A stretch of 64,000 bases of DNA from Pterobdella sp. o SKG-2022. Its lineage: Eukaryota; Annelida; Clitellata; Hirudinida; Piscicolidae. The notes under the pieces are model-generated. The model worked only from the letters and a program-made list of their open reading frames with translations. It made no database searches and was not told the DNA's origin. A program made the translations under genes and the position numbers. The stretch is taken from NCBI GenBank assembly GCA_964035795.1, contig OZ038321.1, positions 2,475,921 through 2,539,920 of the forward strand. Reading direction: 5' to 3'. How positions within the stretch are numbered: position 1 is the first letter of the stretch; the number at the start of each line of letters is the position of its first letter. Below, piece by piece: positions 1 to 12,900 of this stretch.

Positions 1-70
1 AAAAATTTAAAAAACTTATCAGCCTGGAAATAATTTTATTGTAGATTCAAACTAACATTTTGAGTTTTTA

Positions 71-255
71 ACCGTATATCTCAGTTGGTAGAACGTTTGC
101 TTAATTGTCTGAAATCACTGGGTTTGATCCAGCGTTGCGCAACAACTAGCGCCTGTTCCACAATGTGTTTTCGCTACATTAAAAATGTAGCAAGCGCTTT
201 GATCTATAAGGAAAAGTGCTTTATAAATACCGCTTTAAATGGAGGCAAGTATAAA
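71..255 (+). mobile_element. tRNA-derived SINE, copy 1
   Basis: The first ~75 bases look like a tRNA: an A-box-like 'atctcagttggtaga' near 78-92 and a B-box-like 'gggtttgatcc' near 119-129, at tRNA spacing. A non-tRNA body follows, containing 'tgtagcaagcgctttgatc' and then 'tgctttataaat'. The same head and body recur at 1,378-1,530 (reverse) and 4,738-4,912. A cloverleaf-like head fused to a constant tail is the structure of a tRNA-derived SINE transcribed by RNA polymerase III and mobilised by a LINE. The head has diverged from a working tRNA. Confidence 0.8.
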
Positions 256-1377
256 AATTTACAAACTTAACTTATTACCCTTTTTGATGTTCAGTTATAT
301 AAAAGTGTTTGATTTGGTTCGTTTTGTACTAAGTTTATTTATATCATTTTAGAAATAATAAAACCTCATTTTTATCAAATAAAATAAAAAATAATAAAAA
401 TAAAACAATTCCGGTAGAATAAACAAAAAAGAATAAATCACAAAAAATATTTGTCAAGAAAATCAAATACAATAACTAAACACAAAAATAACAATTATCA
501 AAAAAATTTTCAATATAATAAGTGCAATAATTTAACAAAAAATCGATTATTCTGAAACGTTTGATATAAAAATTCCGACAAATTTCTCGATACAAACGAT
601 ATGAAAATTGTTTACACAAAAAGCAATAACCCTAGACGAAAGCCTTGGTGTGTGGGAAAGATTACAGAAGTGGAATCCTTGAAATGGCTTATTAGCGTAA
701 CGAGAAAATCACTTTTTATAGAAAAATTATTGAAAAATTACAATAAAAAACGAGCAGAAAAGAAGATGAAAAAACGCAAAAGATGGATGCCCGTCTAATT
801 GATCCTAAAGATTAATCAATTAGTGAAAAAATTTAGAAAATTTAGAAATTTTTTAATAATGGAAAAAACATTTGAATTCCCTTATCAATCACTTTTGGTT
901 CATGCTAATTTTAAAACACTTTGAGTACATTTATCTCTTCACCGTATATATAGTGCTTAAGCTTTTCCACCAAAAAATGCAGTTTTGAAACAGTTTTAAA
1001 TCCATCAATTTCAGCTTTTGATGATTTTCTGAAAATTTTTATTTAAAATAGAAAAACCTTCAATGAATTATGATTAGGCTTTATTTACGTACAAATGAGT
1101 TATACAAACAAACGTGATTTTAGAGAAAGATTCTTTATTACTCAAAAAGATTTGAAATTTAAATAACCTTTATACGAAATATTTCAAAAGGATAATCATA
1201 ATTAAATATAACAAAAATTGCACACGCAGAGAGAATGACTCTATATTGACAAATCTCAAGCGAAAATGACACATTTCCAAGTAATTTCGTTGACCTAACC
1301 ACACATATGAACTTTTAGATCGACAGAACCCCATTCAATCAGCCTACAACGGTTCAATTTAATGTGGTATTTATGAA
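256..1377. other. AT-rich intergenic DNA, one weak ORF
   Basis: No supported gene or repeat. A 65-codon ATG ORF at 601-798 (+) encodes a very basic, lysine/arginine-rich peptide that includes 'RRKPWCVGK'. I do not recognise it, and it has no splice-site context or homologue that I know. It is most likely chance or a remnant. Confidence 0.4.
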
Positions 1378-1530
1378 GCGCTTTTTTTCCTAGATTAAAG
1401 GACTTGCTACATATTCAATGTAGTGAAAACACACTATGGAACAAGTGCTAATTGTTGGCCCAATCGGGATCGAACCCGGTAACTTCAGGTAAAAAGTGTA
1501 AGGCTCTACCAACTGAGCTATACGGGCTGT
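1378..1530 (-). mobile_element. tRNA-derived SINE, copy 2 (reverse)
   Basis: On the minus strand this reads as a tRNA-like head with A box 'tagctcagttggtagag' and B box 'gggttcgatccc', followed by the same body as copies 1 and 3 ('acaattagcacttgttcc', then 'tgtagcaagtcc'). The A and B boxes are closer to consensus than in copy 1, so this copy is probably younger. It is not called a tRNA gene because the conserved SINE body follows directly. Confidence 0.82.
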
Positions 1531-1782
1531 ATGATATTAGTTCGGCTATGATGCAACGGTTATGCTGTTACCGTGGCATTTAACAACGTCTCTAAGTTTA
1601 TAAACTTCACTTGATAGTCTTTATTGGCTATTCAGAATTAAACGTTACAAGATTAAATGGTATTGCCATGGTAATTCAACTTAAAGTAAAAGTTTTCGCA
1701 AATCACTTGATAATGTGAGTTCAATTAATTATAACAGTCTAATACGGTTAAAATTTCAAGTTATATTTCCATCAACTGAATA

Positions 1783-1872
1783 ACACGAAGCTTTTCGTAA
1801 GTTGAACTCCCAGTATGTAGTTGATGAGTTTTTGATTCAAACTGTTCAGACTTCAACTTACGAAAAGTATTG
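1783..1872. repeat. Palindromic MITE-like repeat A (hairpin copy)
   Basis: The left arm 'cgaagcttttcgtaagttga' (from about 1,789) is inverted at about 1,853-1,870 as 'tcaacttacgaaaag', enclosing a loop of about 45 bases. The same arm recurs across the window, in both orientations. A small non-autonomous inverted-repeat element (MITE) is the simplest explanation; transposase and superfamily are unknown. Confidence 0.65.
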
Positions 1873-3539
1873 AGGAAAAATTCGTTAGCCGTTTTTGATT
1901 TAAGTTATTTTTGTACTAGGTTAATATAAAACCTTTTATTTCAATGCTATTTATCATTTCAAGCAATTTAATAATAATTTCAAAAAAATAATATTTTCTT
2001 TGTAATCGAAAAGTTGTGTTTAAAATATAATAAATCAAAGCAGGACATAGGCTTTCTAATTAAATTGTGTATTCAAAAAAAATAAATTTATTTAATGATA
2101 AGTGCTTGAAAATATATTTGTTATTTTTTTTCTTTATTATATGATATAAAACTCAAAAATAGGTTTATTCAATGATATATTACTCAAAAATATATTTATT
2201 TATAATATAGTACATCAAAATAATTATCGAAAGTTGTATTTCTTAGCATTATGCATCTCATAAATAAAAAATAATTATAGAAATATATATAAAATTATGA
2301 AACGGATTACGTATCTTGTGTCTCGTGCAGCCAAAATCTCGATGTGCGAACAAACAATAACTGCACAGTACTGTTTGTTTTGGGGAACTATGGAAAAATG
2401 ATAACGTTTTTAAACAAGATTTTAAAATATTTTTGTTTTGTTTTATTTCTATTTTGGTTTTTAAAGCCTCAGTTCAAACAAAATTTTGTTTCTGGTGTCA
2501 TTCATTTCAATTTTTTCCCTGTTATATTTTTCATTCATTTACTGTTTTCCATTGCTTTTTATATGGTTTATGATTCATACCTGCTTGAACTTATCGTAAT
2601 ATTATTCCAAAACACGATATGAAAAACATGGGAAACTACAAATTTTAAAATGAAAAAGCAAAAATTTTCAAAAAGTTGAAAAAATAATTGCCCAAAAGTT
2701 TTTTGAAATTTTGGAGTTTTCCACATTGATGAGAACTGTGTAAATAATATTTTTCACTGTTTCATCTTTAATTGATACAATTTTTCACCTAGATTTACAA
2801 CCAGGTTAGTTTTTTTCAGTTTTTTTAGGCTTTTGTCTTTTATGATTTTATACGCAAAATAAAAATTTTTTGGGACAATTTAATTGAATTTCCAATTAAA
2901 GTTCAAATCATTAATCAGCATCAGCTTATGATGTAATTTTTCACGCTAACATCTTAATTAGAAATTCAATTCTTGCAAAACAGTTTTTTGGAAGCATTGT
3001 GTGTTTTTTCTAAATATTAAATTCAATACAATTTTTTCAAATAAGTGATAATTTTTTAGCAAACACTTTTACTCAATAAGTTATGATGAGGTTTTACTTA
3101 TTGAGAAGTTTTGCTTAATACTGAACTAAAGTGTTATTCAAAAAAGTTCCTAATATTGTTGAGGAATTATATATTTTCATTTTTGAAAACATTTCCATCT
3201 GAAATCTCTTTGTTTAAACATTTAAAACGAAAAATGATTAAACAAAAGTACATTCTATTTACTTTGAGTCTATTGTGATTACTTGCGTGCTTAATCCTGT
3301 GAGTATTTACCATATGATGTCTGTCAAAAATTTTTCAAACAAAAAACCAAGTATTTTCAGATTATTTTTTGAATAATGTTTTTTCACAGCGAAGGGTAAA
3401 AGAATTAAGAACTATAAGTTTTTCTGATTATAACATTCTTTTGTTTTATACTTGAAAAAGTATAAAAATCTGCTTAATGTTAATTCTCTGAAAAAAGGCC
3501 ACATTTAGCGTTCAATTCTCATCAAAAAGCTTTTCAACT

Positions 3540-3665
3540 TCATTTTTTTTGTTGACGTAAAATAGCCAGAAATCAATATAACAAAACAAACACTGTGGTT
3601 TTTTGAGAAACTTAATACACGAAGCTTTTCGTAAGAGTATCTTACATAATCTAGTGACACTATTG
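3540..3665. repeat. Palindromic MITE-like repeat A
   Basis: It contains 'gttgacgtaaaatagccag' and then 'aatacacgaagcttttcgta' leading into 'tcttacataatctagtg'. Near 46,690-46,790 the same 'gttgacgtaaaatagcc' block precedes the reverse complement of this hairpin arm, so the two loci are copies of one element with the palindromic part inverted. Confidence 0.6.
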
Positions 3666-4737
3666 TAGTGTATGAAGTCTCCCAAAAAACCTTAGTGTTT
3701 TTTTCTATTATATTCATTTGTTTTATGATAAAACATAACGAAATAAGTTTAAAAATCTTTTCAAACCATCATCAATTAGTGCACTTAACACACCTGTCTT
3801 CGATGCTTCAACAATGAAATTCAAAATCAGAATAGAATAAATAAACTTGGAAGAACCTAAAAAATTAAAATTCTCCAAGTTCTCTCTAGAAAACAAACGC
3901 TCAAAGAGATTTTTAATTAATTATCATGATGCTTCAATGCAAATCAAAATAACTCGACTCAGAAGTTTTGTGTATGAAAGCTTTATACTCAAATAAATAA
4001 CGTTTTAGTTTTTCAGATTTTTTTTATTATTTCTCAGACTTTGCAAAAAAAAAGTTGAAATTTATTTTTTCGCCCATATACTTAAGTTAACTATCTGTCA
4101 AGCACTTTAGCACTGAAATTCATTAAGTAGATATTTTTTTTTCTTTTAGTTTCAATTTACCAGTAATTAAGTTAATAGATGTTTCTAAAAATATCCCAGC
4201 ATGTGACCAGGCAACGTTTTCCACTTTCATTATTTTCAAATGCACAAAATCTCTAAAGAAGCGTTAATTGAGCTCATTAAATAGCTGTAAATATTTTCCC
4301 ATTCAAATACATTTCCATAAAAAAATCTGAATCGTTGAATACTTTAAATACAGTTTAAGCTCTCAGTTTTTTTGAAGTGTCCTGAAATCAAGTGATACAA
4401 TAAGATAAAGAAAGCTCTATCTTTTCCTTTATAAAACAGAAATAATAACTGTCAAATAGAATTTTATGTTATCGTTAAAATTCATGAAATTTCACACTTG
4501 CTTTTATTGGGGAAAATAAAATATGAGAGTGCAGAAAAAGCATTTATTTTCGAAACGAAAAAATTTTTGAAATGTTTTAGCGATGAATTATGTATGATTC
4601 CGACTGTGAAATAATTTTACTCATTTCTTGGTAAGCTGAGTTAGATTCAATTTGAAAAAATCTTCATTTATGTTGTACTTAATAAATTGGCAAGAATATA
4701 TAATTCTCCATATTTATTTCGTAATCGTTTGTTTGTC

Positions 4738-4912
4738 GGCCCGTATAGCTCAGCGGTAGAGCGTTAGACTAAGTATCTTAAATTACTGGGTTCGATCCCG
4801 TGTGGACCAACAATTAGCACCTGTTCCAAAGTGTATTATCGCTACATTAAATTTGTAGCAAGCACTTTGATCTATAAGAAAAAGCGCTTTATAAATTACA
4901 TTACATTACCTT
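4738..4912 (+). mobile_element. tRNA-derived SINE, copy 3 with intact 3' tail
   Basis: This is the best-preserved copy. The head is tRNA-like ('tagctcagcggtagagcg' A box, 'gggttcgatcccg' B box). The body contains 'acctgttcc', 'tgtagcaagcactttgatc' and 'aaagcgctttataaatt'. The 3' end is a short repeated tail of 'attacatt' units at about 4,897-4,911. The repeat tail marks the end that a LINE reverse transcriptase would prime on. Confidence 0.85.
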
Positions 4913-5699
4913 GTCAACCAATCGAATATGTTTTTTAGAGGTTGTCGCTGTGTGTTTTGGTTCTGCTGCGATAGAAGAAACGTTGTTGAGCTCTAGGCAT
5001 GCGGCTGTAAAAACAGACTATTCACTGATTCAAACTTAGATTTTAAGAAGATGGTTTATTGATATTTGAAAATTTAATTCTTTAAAATTTCATATTTCAA
5101 AAATTCTTTTCTATGTTTTGTTATTTTTCAGATTTTATGCTTAACTTTTTGATTGTTTCAGAGATGGTTTTTGAAATTTATGACTTATTTCATATTTTGT
5201 TTAAGGATTCACTTTTAGCAAAGCTTTATTAAAGTGTTTTCCCATTTGATAAACTATTTTATTTCCGGTTAGTTAAAATACAAGATACAATTTTTTATCA
5301 TTTTTAGATTTAAGTTCATTTTTTTGGAGTGTTTTTGTTATAATAACCGCAATTTCAATCATTACTCTATGAAGATGTATTAGATTGAACAGTTTTATTG
5401 AATTTTTTACTAAATATATCGATGTAGCGCTATATAAATTTATATAATGACGATATTAATATATTTTTCAAACCTTCACTTTTGGAAAAGAATATAGTTA
5501 CAAACATTTTCCCTTGCTAATAAGTTTTGTACATTGTTTTTTGTCAGTGGCAGTTTTTATTTTATGCAAATCTTCCAGGTTATTTAAATTGATGATGAGA
5601 GATTTTAGGGCTTTTTGTTAATAAAAAATGAGTCTTTTGTTTCCTATTGTAATAGTGAGTTTTTCAGTTTGATTTGCGATATAGATCATCATTTGTGAT
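4913..5699. other. AT-rich intergenic DNA
   Basis: I see no gene, RNA or repeat family here. It is T-rich on the plus strand, with short stop-broken frames only. Confidence 0.5.
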
Positions 5700-5714
5700 T
5701 TTTTTGGCAAAAAA

Positions 5715-6560
5715 ACGCCTATGACCCCTCAAAGACGACGTCTGTGGAATGCGTTCAGCTTCTTCTCGCCTGTTTTCGTCGATGACCACGTGCCAAATTT
5801 TTAAAGCAATATGGGAAGAATATATGCGTTAAACATTCTCAGTTTTTGTTTTGACTAATTTTGTTTTTGTACCGCAGTATCCAAAGTTTGTTCATGGCAA
5901 CTAGAGTCAGGGCTTTTTTGGGGGAAATTTCTTTATTTATTGACAGGTATGTCCCAAGTTTTTTTGTTATTGCATTGTTAAGGCTGGTAGGAGTCAATGC
6001 ATTTATTTCTCTTTTTTTTGAGAACTGACTTCAAGGTTGTATTTTGCCATTTTTTTTGGTTTTTTTTATATATCTGGAGGCTTCTCAGTTACAAAATCTA
6101 TGTCGTCTGAATAGATCAGTTTTTTCAACTAATTGGTTTGGAAGTTAAGATGTTGCTGTTTTTAAATGAATGCAAAACAGGCTATCTGTTTGTGGCTCAC
6201 CTATTTTTTTCTCGAAAGGATTTAATGTATTGTGGCAGGTTTGGATTGTGAGGGTCGTGTTTGAAAGAAGATATGTTATCAATGCGATGTCATCTGCAGA
6301 GAGGAATCTAGAGGAGGTATCTATGAGTAAGTTACTTTGTAGTGTGTCAAGTGCGACAAACATATTTATACCTGTTATTATGCTATTTGTTTTTGTTGTA
6401 TACACGGTAGCCATTTTGAAGCTATTGGCCCAAATGATGTCATCGGTAGACCTACCTTTTTTGAACACTAATTGCGTGAGGCCGATAAACTCTTCTGCGG
6501 CTTCTTGTTTTCTATTGAGGGTGAGAAAGGACAGAATTTTTCACAATGCCGGAACAATGC
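5715..6560 (-). pseudogene. Decayed non-LTR retrotransposon (LINE) reverse transcriptase
   Basis: Read on the minus strand, the region encodes reverse transcriptase motifs in order, broken by stops and frameshifts. They are 'FKKGRSTDDIIWA' (fingers, GRST motif) near 6,470-6,430; a remnant of the palm motif, 'FVALDTLQSNLLID'; 'LITYLLSNTTLTIQ'; 'IGEPQTDSL', which corresponds to the usual I-G-x-P-Q-G-D-S; 'YSDDIDFV' near 6,107-6,084, which is the YxDD catalytic box; 'LVAMNKLWILR'; and 'GTWSSTKTGEKKLNAFHRR' near 5,790-5,735. Such elements copy RNA into DNA at a nicked genomic site. No endonuclease domain or 5' end was found. The glycine of the PQG motif is lost and several stops are present, so it is dead. 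Confidence 0.78.
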
Positions 6561-6904
6561 AAATAGGTTTAAGGTTTTCGGGTTTTGGTGTTTTGGGAAT
6601 AGGTGTTTGGGGAGAAATGTTGATTTTTTAGTAAACAACTATAATTTTGGAAATCGTTGGTGATTTTTATAAAAATAGTGATTCCAGGTAAAAAGTGTTT
6701 CAAAGTTTTGATTTTTGAAAAGAATTGGATTTTTGGGAGAAACGATGGTTTTTTGTTATTAAAAAATTTATTCATTCATTTCCATCCATACTGATTTTTC
6801 TAAACCATATAAAACATTTTTACAATAAATTAATTTCAAATAAAAACTTCAAACGGTAATGATATTCATTATCGTATGTTTTGTGATTAAAAGCTAATTT
6901 AATA

Positions 6905-9900
6905 ATGGGTTCACCGGTTTTTACAAATGTCAGAATTCCAAGTAAAAACGATTTAGTTTTCAAAGATGAATGCTGTTTTTCATTCGATAATCCAGTTAGT
7001 ATACGACATTATTACTTTAAACTATATAAATAAAAAGACAATTTTGGTTAAAAGTGTGAAAATATTCAATAGTTTATGTATAACATTAAGTTATTAACTA
7101 TATTTTGAAACTAAATTTAATAAAATTTCAACAAGGAATCAGAAACTGGGTTGTACGTGTGCCTAAACAGGTTTATCAGTCTTGGCAAAAAATACGTAGA
7201 AAGTTATTTCAATCTCACCGGAAACAATGTTTTTCTTCAAATCACAAAAACTAAAAAAGAAGTATAATTTTTACTTTAGCTCATATGATGCAATAATGAG
7301 AGCATCAATTATGAAAAATTTTACATTCTCATCTATCCCTCATTTTTTCAGAAAAAAGTTCAAGATGAGCCTGAAGCAAAAAAACCCACCAGGCTTGCCA
7401 TTGGTATGATGAACCATATAATAAAATATATTTGTTATTGCTCTTGCTCAAATTTATCTTTAATTAAGTCAACCATTTATGTTGTCTCCAAATGTGCTTT
7501 TGGTTGCTTTATTGATAAGTTTCACAGGGTGCTACTTTATATGAATTCAATTCAATTTAAAACTTAACTATATGTTATCTATTGTGACTAGATTCACTTA
7601 ACTTCATTTAATGTCTATTTATAAACAAATGGCTATTAACTGCTTTGACGATTAATAAATTTGACCTAAACAACACTTGAACAATTTTTATCTAAAGGAA
7701 TAGAAGGTGGTTTCAGTTCAGGGGAGAATAATAATTTTGAATATGATGAAAAGCTCACTGTTGTTTCAATGCCTGGCTGGATTAAACATCCTACCCAAGA
7801 TCTTCCAGCAAAGGTCGACAGTATTTATTTTCTTAATAGTTGAAGCTTTTGCTAAGAAAATCTTACATTATTAAGTGAATCATTTGTTTCTCTCACTATT
7901 GTTTCAAGCTATTCTAAGTCAGCTCACTTAGCTCAGCTAGTAGAGCATTAGACTAATTATCTAAAAGATTTCTCTTAATACTGAAAAAATTGATTACAGT
8001 AATATGTCAATCATATTATATCATAGTTAAACAAGGTAAATATGAATACAAGGCAATATTCATGTTGCTCTGAGCACCTGTTTTGGCTGTACAAATGATA
8101 GGTCCACAGAATGCCACTTAATGTTTACCTTACTTACTTAAGTCTTTCCTCATTGGAGTATATGCCACCGACAACTACCAAACACTTTACACTTCACACA
8201 ATTTTATGTGTTTTGTGCATATTTAAATACAGAAAAAATCACTTGAACAGGTGATGGAAAGCATAGAGGAAGTGATGAAGGCAGATTCTGCAGCTAAAAG
8301 AGCGGAAATGGAGAAGCTCACAGGGACATGGGATGGAGAGATGAGGATTGTTTCTGTGTGAGTTCTTGTGGTGTTAAAATTAATAATCTAATTCAAAGCT
8401 CAGTTTGATGGATATTGACCCACATGACCGCCTTATGTGGAAGAGACTTGTTTTCAAAAAAAGCCTTACCTTCTGCTCAGGAAAATGGGCTCTAAATAAA
8501 ATGATGATGATGATAATTATGCCTTTTGATGTTAAGTCATGTTTTATTGTAGATCTCTTTCAATAATTATAATGATAATAATTAAAACAATGATGAAATC
8601 AACAAAATTCAAACAAGTCTTTTGGGAGCCTATTTTTCTTCAACAAGGGTGGATGTTTTTAAAAACTCTCGATATCAAATACAAGTTTGAAAGTTTCAAA
8701 ACAAAATTTTTAAAATCAAATGGAAAAATTTTGAAGAAAGTTTCATGTGAGAAATTAAAATCTTTCCAATCAAAATAAAAATCAGCCCCCACCAAAAAAT
8801 AATTTTAAAATTTGATTTTGAAACTAGCAAACAAATCAGTAGTCAACCAAAAAAATTTAAAAATCTCTACAGATATGCGAAAGACCTAGTACAACTGGAT
8901 AACGGCAAGAAAATTCCCCCATCGGGCTGGAAGTGTGAATGTTGTGACATAAAGGAGAACCTATGGATGAATCTGACAGATGGATCGATAAAATGTGGCA
9001 GACAGTTCTTTGATGGCAGTGGAGGAAATAATCATGCCTTGGAGCATTATAAAGCCACTGGATATCCACTGGCTGTCAAGCTGGGTACCATCAATCCTTC
9101 AGGAGCTGGTGAGTTTTTTTTTTAATAAGAAATATTAATAATAGATTTATCGGTACTAGTAACAAGGAGAGTAATAATAATAATATTAAAAAAAAAAATC
9201 AATAAAAAAATAAAAAGCAACTTGAAAATAGTAAAACAATAATAGTAATAATTGAAAAGTATGAATAATTGGACATAAATCATTGTGCTATAATGGAAAA
9301 TTGGGAATAAAATGATAAAAATAAAAAAAATATATTAAAAAATAAAATAAAAAGTAAGATAAAATAACATCAAAGTGAAACAATAAATCAAAAAGATAAA
9401 AATGCATAGACGTATTTTCGTGTGCAAAAGACGACAAATGAATAATAATAATAATAATAAATAGAAAACAAAATATTAAAATAAAAGCAAGAAAATATTA
9501 CAACAATAAGCAATAATAATAAAAACAAAAATACTTGCGCAGACGTCTTCTCGTATGCAGAGGATGACATGATAGAGGACCCCTACCTTCCTGCCCATCT
9601 GGCTCACTTCGGCATTGATATACTCAAGATGCACAAGGTATTTTTTTTATTGTTTTTTTTTGTTATTATTGTTCTTTTTTGTTTTTTTCGTACTTAATGT
9701 AGCCTTGATGTCACTGTAACCCTTGTTTACAATTTTATTATATTGTTATTGTATTATTTTCGATTTTATGAATAAAAAAAATCGGCATTTCACTCACCAC
9801 TAATCAATGCACCTAGACGGACAAATCAATGGTGGAGTTGGAGGTGGAACTGAATCAAAGGGCCTGGGAGTGGAGTGCTTTGTGTGAGAGTGACTCGGAG

Positions 9901-12900
9901 CTGCAGCCCATGTATGGACCCTCATTTACAGGGCTCTGGAACTTGGGCAACAGCTGCTACATCAACTCAGTCATTCAAGTGCTTTTCAACTGCCTGCCTT
10001 CCTTCAGAGATAAGTTGGTACTTTTCAATGCGTTGTTTGTAAACATGAGGTGTTTCAACATTGTTATGATGTCTGGATTATCGTTTGGTTTCCATGCCTT
10101 GATCTGCGCTTTCTAAACTTGAAAATTGAGAAAATCGAAACTATCGACTAAATCGAATACAAGAAGAAAATAAAAGACGTTACGTATTTATTATAAACTG
10201 TGATTATGTCTTCAGACGAATATATATAAGTACTATCAAAAGTCTAGACCGACTGTTGTCAACCTCCGTTACTGGGACATGTATAACAGTATAATCTTAT
10301 ATGGTAAATATATACAATATATAATATAGTTCACTTTATTGCAGGTACTACAATGGAGCCATACAGTTGTCACCCACAGACAACCTGATCAGTCCAGCCA
10401 AAGACTTCCAGATACAAATGTTTTTTAATTTATTTATTCTTTTTATTTAATATAACTTTTATGTGTCTATCTATTCTTCTATCTAGCAAAATTTCAAGCA
10501 TTAGGCTTCTATAAACCAAACTATAGAAGCACCAATAACCTAGGGAGACTGTTATCAACCCTAATTAATAAGACATGTACAGCAGTATAATCTCGTATGC
10601 TCAAAACCATCCATGCATCTACCACACAGTCGCAAACTGGCTCATGGCTTATTATCAGGGGACTACAGTGTGTGTACTGGAGATAAGTCACCACAAGTAG
10701 GTTTTCTGATGTATCGGCACTTTTTGGTGCTGAATGTATTAGACTGATAGATGCAGCTTTAGCTATTACGCCGATATTGTTAATTTTATTTTTTCTACTG
10801 ATTGATTTAACTATATCTTTCACCTTATTAGTTTCAGTTACAATTACGCATATGTTTCTAGTGGCAGGAGTTTTTAGGCCACGCAATTGTTATACGAAAG
10901 AAGACACAGAAAATAGAATTTGTATATGTATTGTACCTCCCACATTGAGGATTTTGATTCTATCTTCTGCAATAATACTTTTAACTATATATATTACACA
11001 ATTAGATTCCGCTGTATCTTTCACTTCGTAAATCCCAATGTATCTTTTCTTTTTATCATTTTTATTTAAGCAAATTTTCCACTGATTAGGTTCATGAATA
11101 TGCATAAAAAAGCAAATCTTTCACTTTTTAATGTTATTTGAATGAAACTGTCAGATTATTTTATGTACCATCATTATGTCTATGAATGAAATTCATTATA
11201 AATGTTAAGATTTTGGTTTTTATTATTACTAATACCACAAATAATGATAAATACTGTGAAGATGATAAACGATGATGATGGTGATGATGAATCCAATACA
11301 AAAACATGAATCCTCAACAGGCAGTGAAGCCTGTCATGTTCAAGAACCTGATTGGTCAAGGCCATGTTGAGTTCTCAACTAATAAGCAACAAGATGCGGC
11401 TGAGTACATTCTTCACCTGTTCTCTATCATCGAGGTATTTTTATCTATCTCTCTATCTATCCATCTATCTATCTATTTATTTATTTATTTTATATATTTA
11501 TTGTAGAAGCATACTGATGCAAGCTCAAATCCCACAAACGCCATCAAGTTCAAATATGAAGACCGCATTGAATGCTCCTCTAGCGGCAAGGTTGTGGCAC
11601 TTTTCGCTTTTTTAGATATCCAGTTAATATAACATCAAGAACAGTACATAGTTTTCGTTTCTTTAGACGGCTAATTATATAACCTTAAGTTTTCCACTTT
11701 GTAGTTCGGTATTGAACCCGCATTTAAAATTAAATGCGCATCAATGTTAGAACTTATTCATAAAAGAATTCAACATTTTTTTTATATATCCAAGTTATAT
11801 CGTCAAGCTCCTCTTGAAAAGGGACAAATGGCGTAAAACGATGATGATGATGATGAGGAGGAGGATGGAGATGGTGATGATGATGATGATGGTGCAAGTT
11901 GACTTCTGTCACCCCATTAATTGGGACATGTACAGCAGTATAATTTAATTAGATTCCATTCAAGTTGTTTTCCACTTAAGAGCACTCGCAATTCTACCTG
12001 CTTACGCCAAGCACAATGAAAAAGACTTAATAGTTTTTTACATTTAATAATGATAATAATCTACGAAGTTTATTATAGGGATGTTTAACATATAAAGCTA
12101 TTTTTAATTGTATCGTATTGGGCGTGACCAACTCAAGCCTGTCAAAACGCATGATTGCAGGTGAGGTATTTGAACAATAGGCATGACTTCATTCTGCAAC
12201 TGCCTGTCGACCTGAGCACTGCCACTAATAGACGTTTGTAATGCTGATCACGCTTCAATTGTTCATGATAATGATGATAATAATATAAATAATAATAATA
12301 ATGATAATAATATAAATAATAATGATAATAATATAAATAATAATAATGATAATAATATAAATAATAATGATAATAATATAAATAATAATAATAATAAATT
12401 TCTAGCTGAAGTAGAAGAGTATGAAGCAAAGAAGCAAAAAGTGGAAGCATCTGGAGGAAAAGTGTGAGTTCTTCCAAATATAATATTTTTTTGATACATT
12501 GGACATATACTAAATTAAGTGTTGATGATGATAATGATAAAGATAGTGTTGATGATATTGACTGATCAAATGCGTAACTGTATTTTAAGATGATGGTTTT
12601 GATCATGATAAAGATAATGACGTCACATACCAAACAATATGATGATGATAATAATGATGATGGTGGTGATGATGATAATGATGACTTCAGAGATGCCAAA
12701 GAGCAAGTGAGAGCGTGTATAACACTGGAGAGTTGTTTGAAGAACTTCGTAAGTCCTTGTACCATTGATGACTTCTATAGCCCCGCCATACAAGCCAAGA
12801 CCCAGGCCAAAAAGTGGGATAACTAGATTGATTTATAGATAGATAGATAAATAGATAGATAGATAAATAGATAGATAGATAGATAGATAGATAGGTAAAT

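Larger units (their letters stand above)
1531..4737. other. AT-rich intergenic DNA with hairpin repeats
   Basis: No coding sequence is supported. An ORF at 2,344-2,622 is a low-complexity, phenylalanine-rich translation of T-rich DNA. The only structure seen is two copies of the palindromic 'gaagcttttcgtaag' repeat, at about 1,783-1,872 and 3,540-3,665, listed separately. Confidence 0.5.

Noticed and set aside
2344..2622. 92-codon hydrophobic ORF resembling a membrane protein
   Set aside because: Phe/Leu/Ile richness is what T-rich DNA gives by chance; there is no homologue, splice context or conserved motif.
4738..4815. Functional tRNA gene with good A and B boxes
   Set aside because: The acceptor stem pairs poorly and the same non-tRNA body follows in every copy, so it is a SINE head.
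6170..6631. 153-codon plus-strand ORF upstream of USP5
   Set aside because: It is the antisense shadow of the LINE reverse transcriptase; the minus strand carries the recognisable motifs.
12142..12765. 207-codon minus-strand ORF rich in Tyr, Leu and Ser
   Set aside because: It runs antisense across two USP5 exons and a microsatellite and matches nothing.
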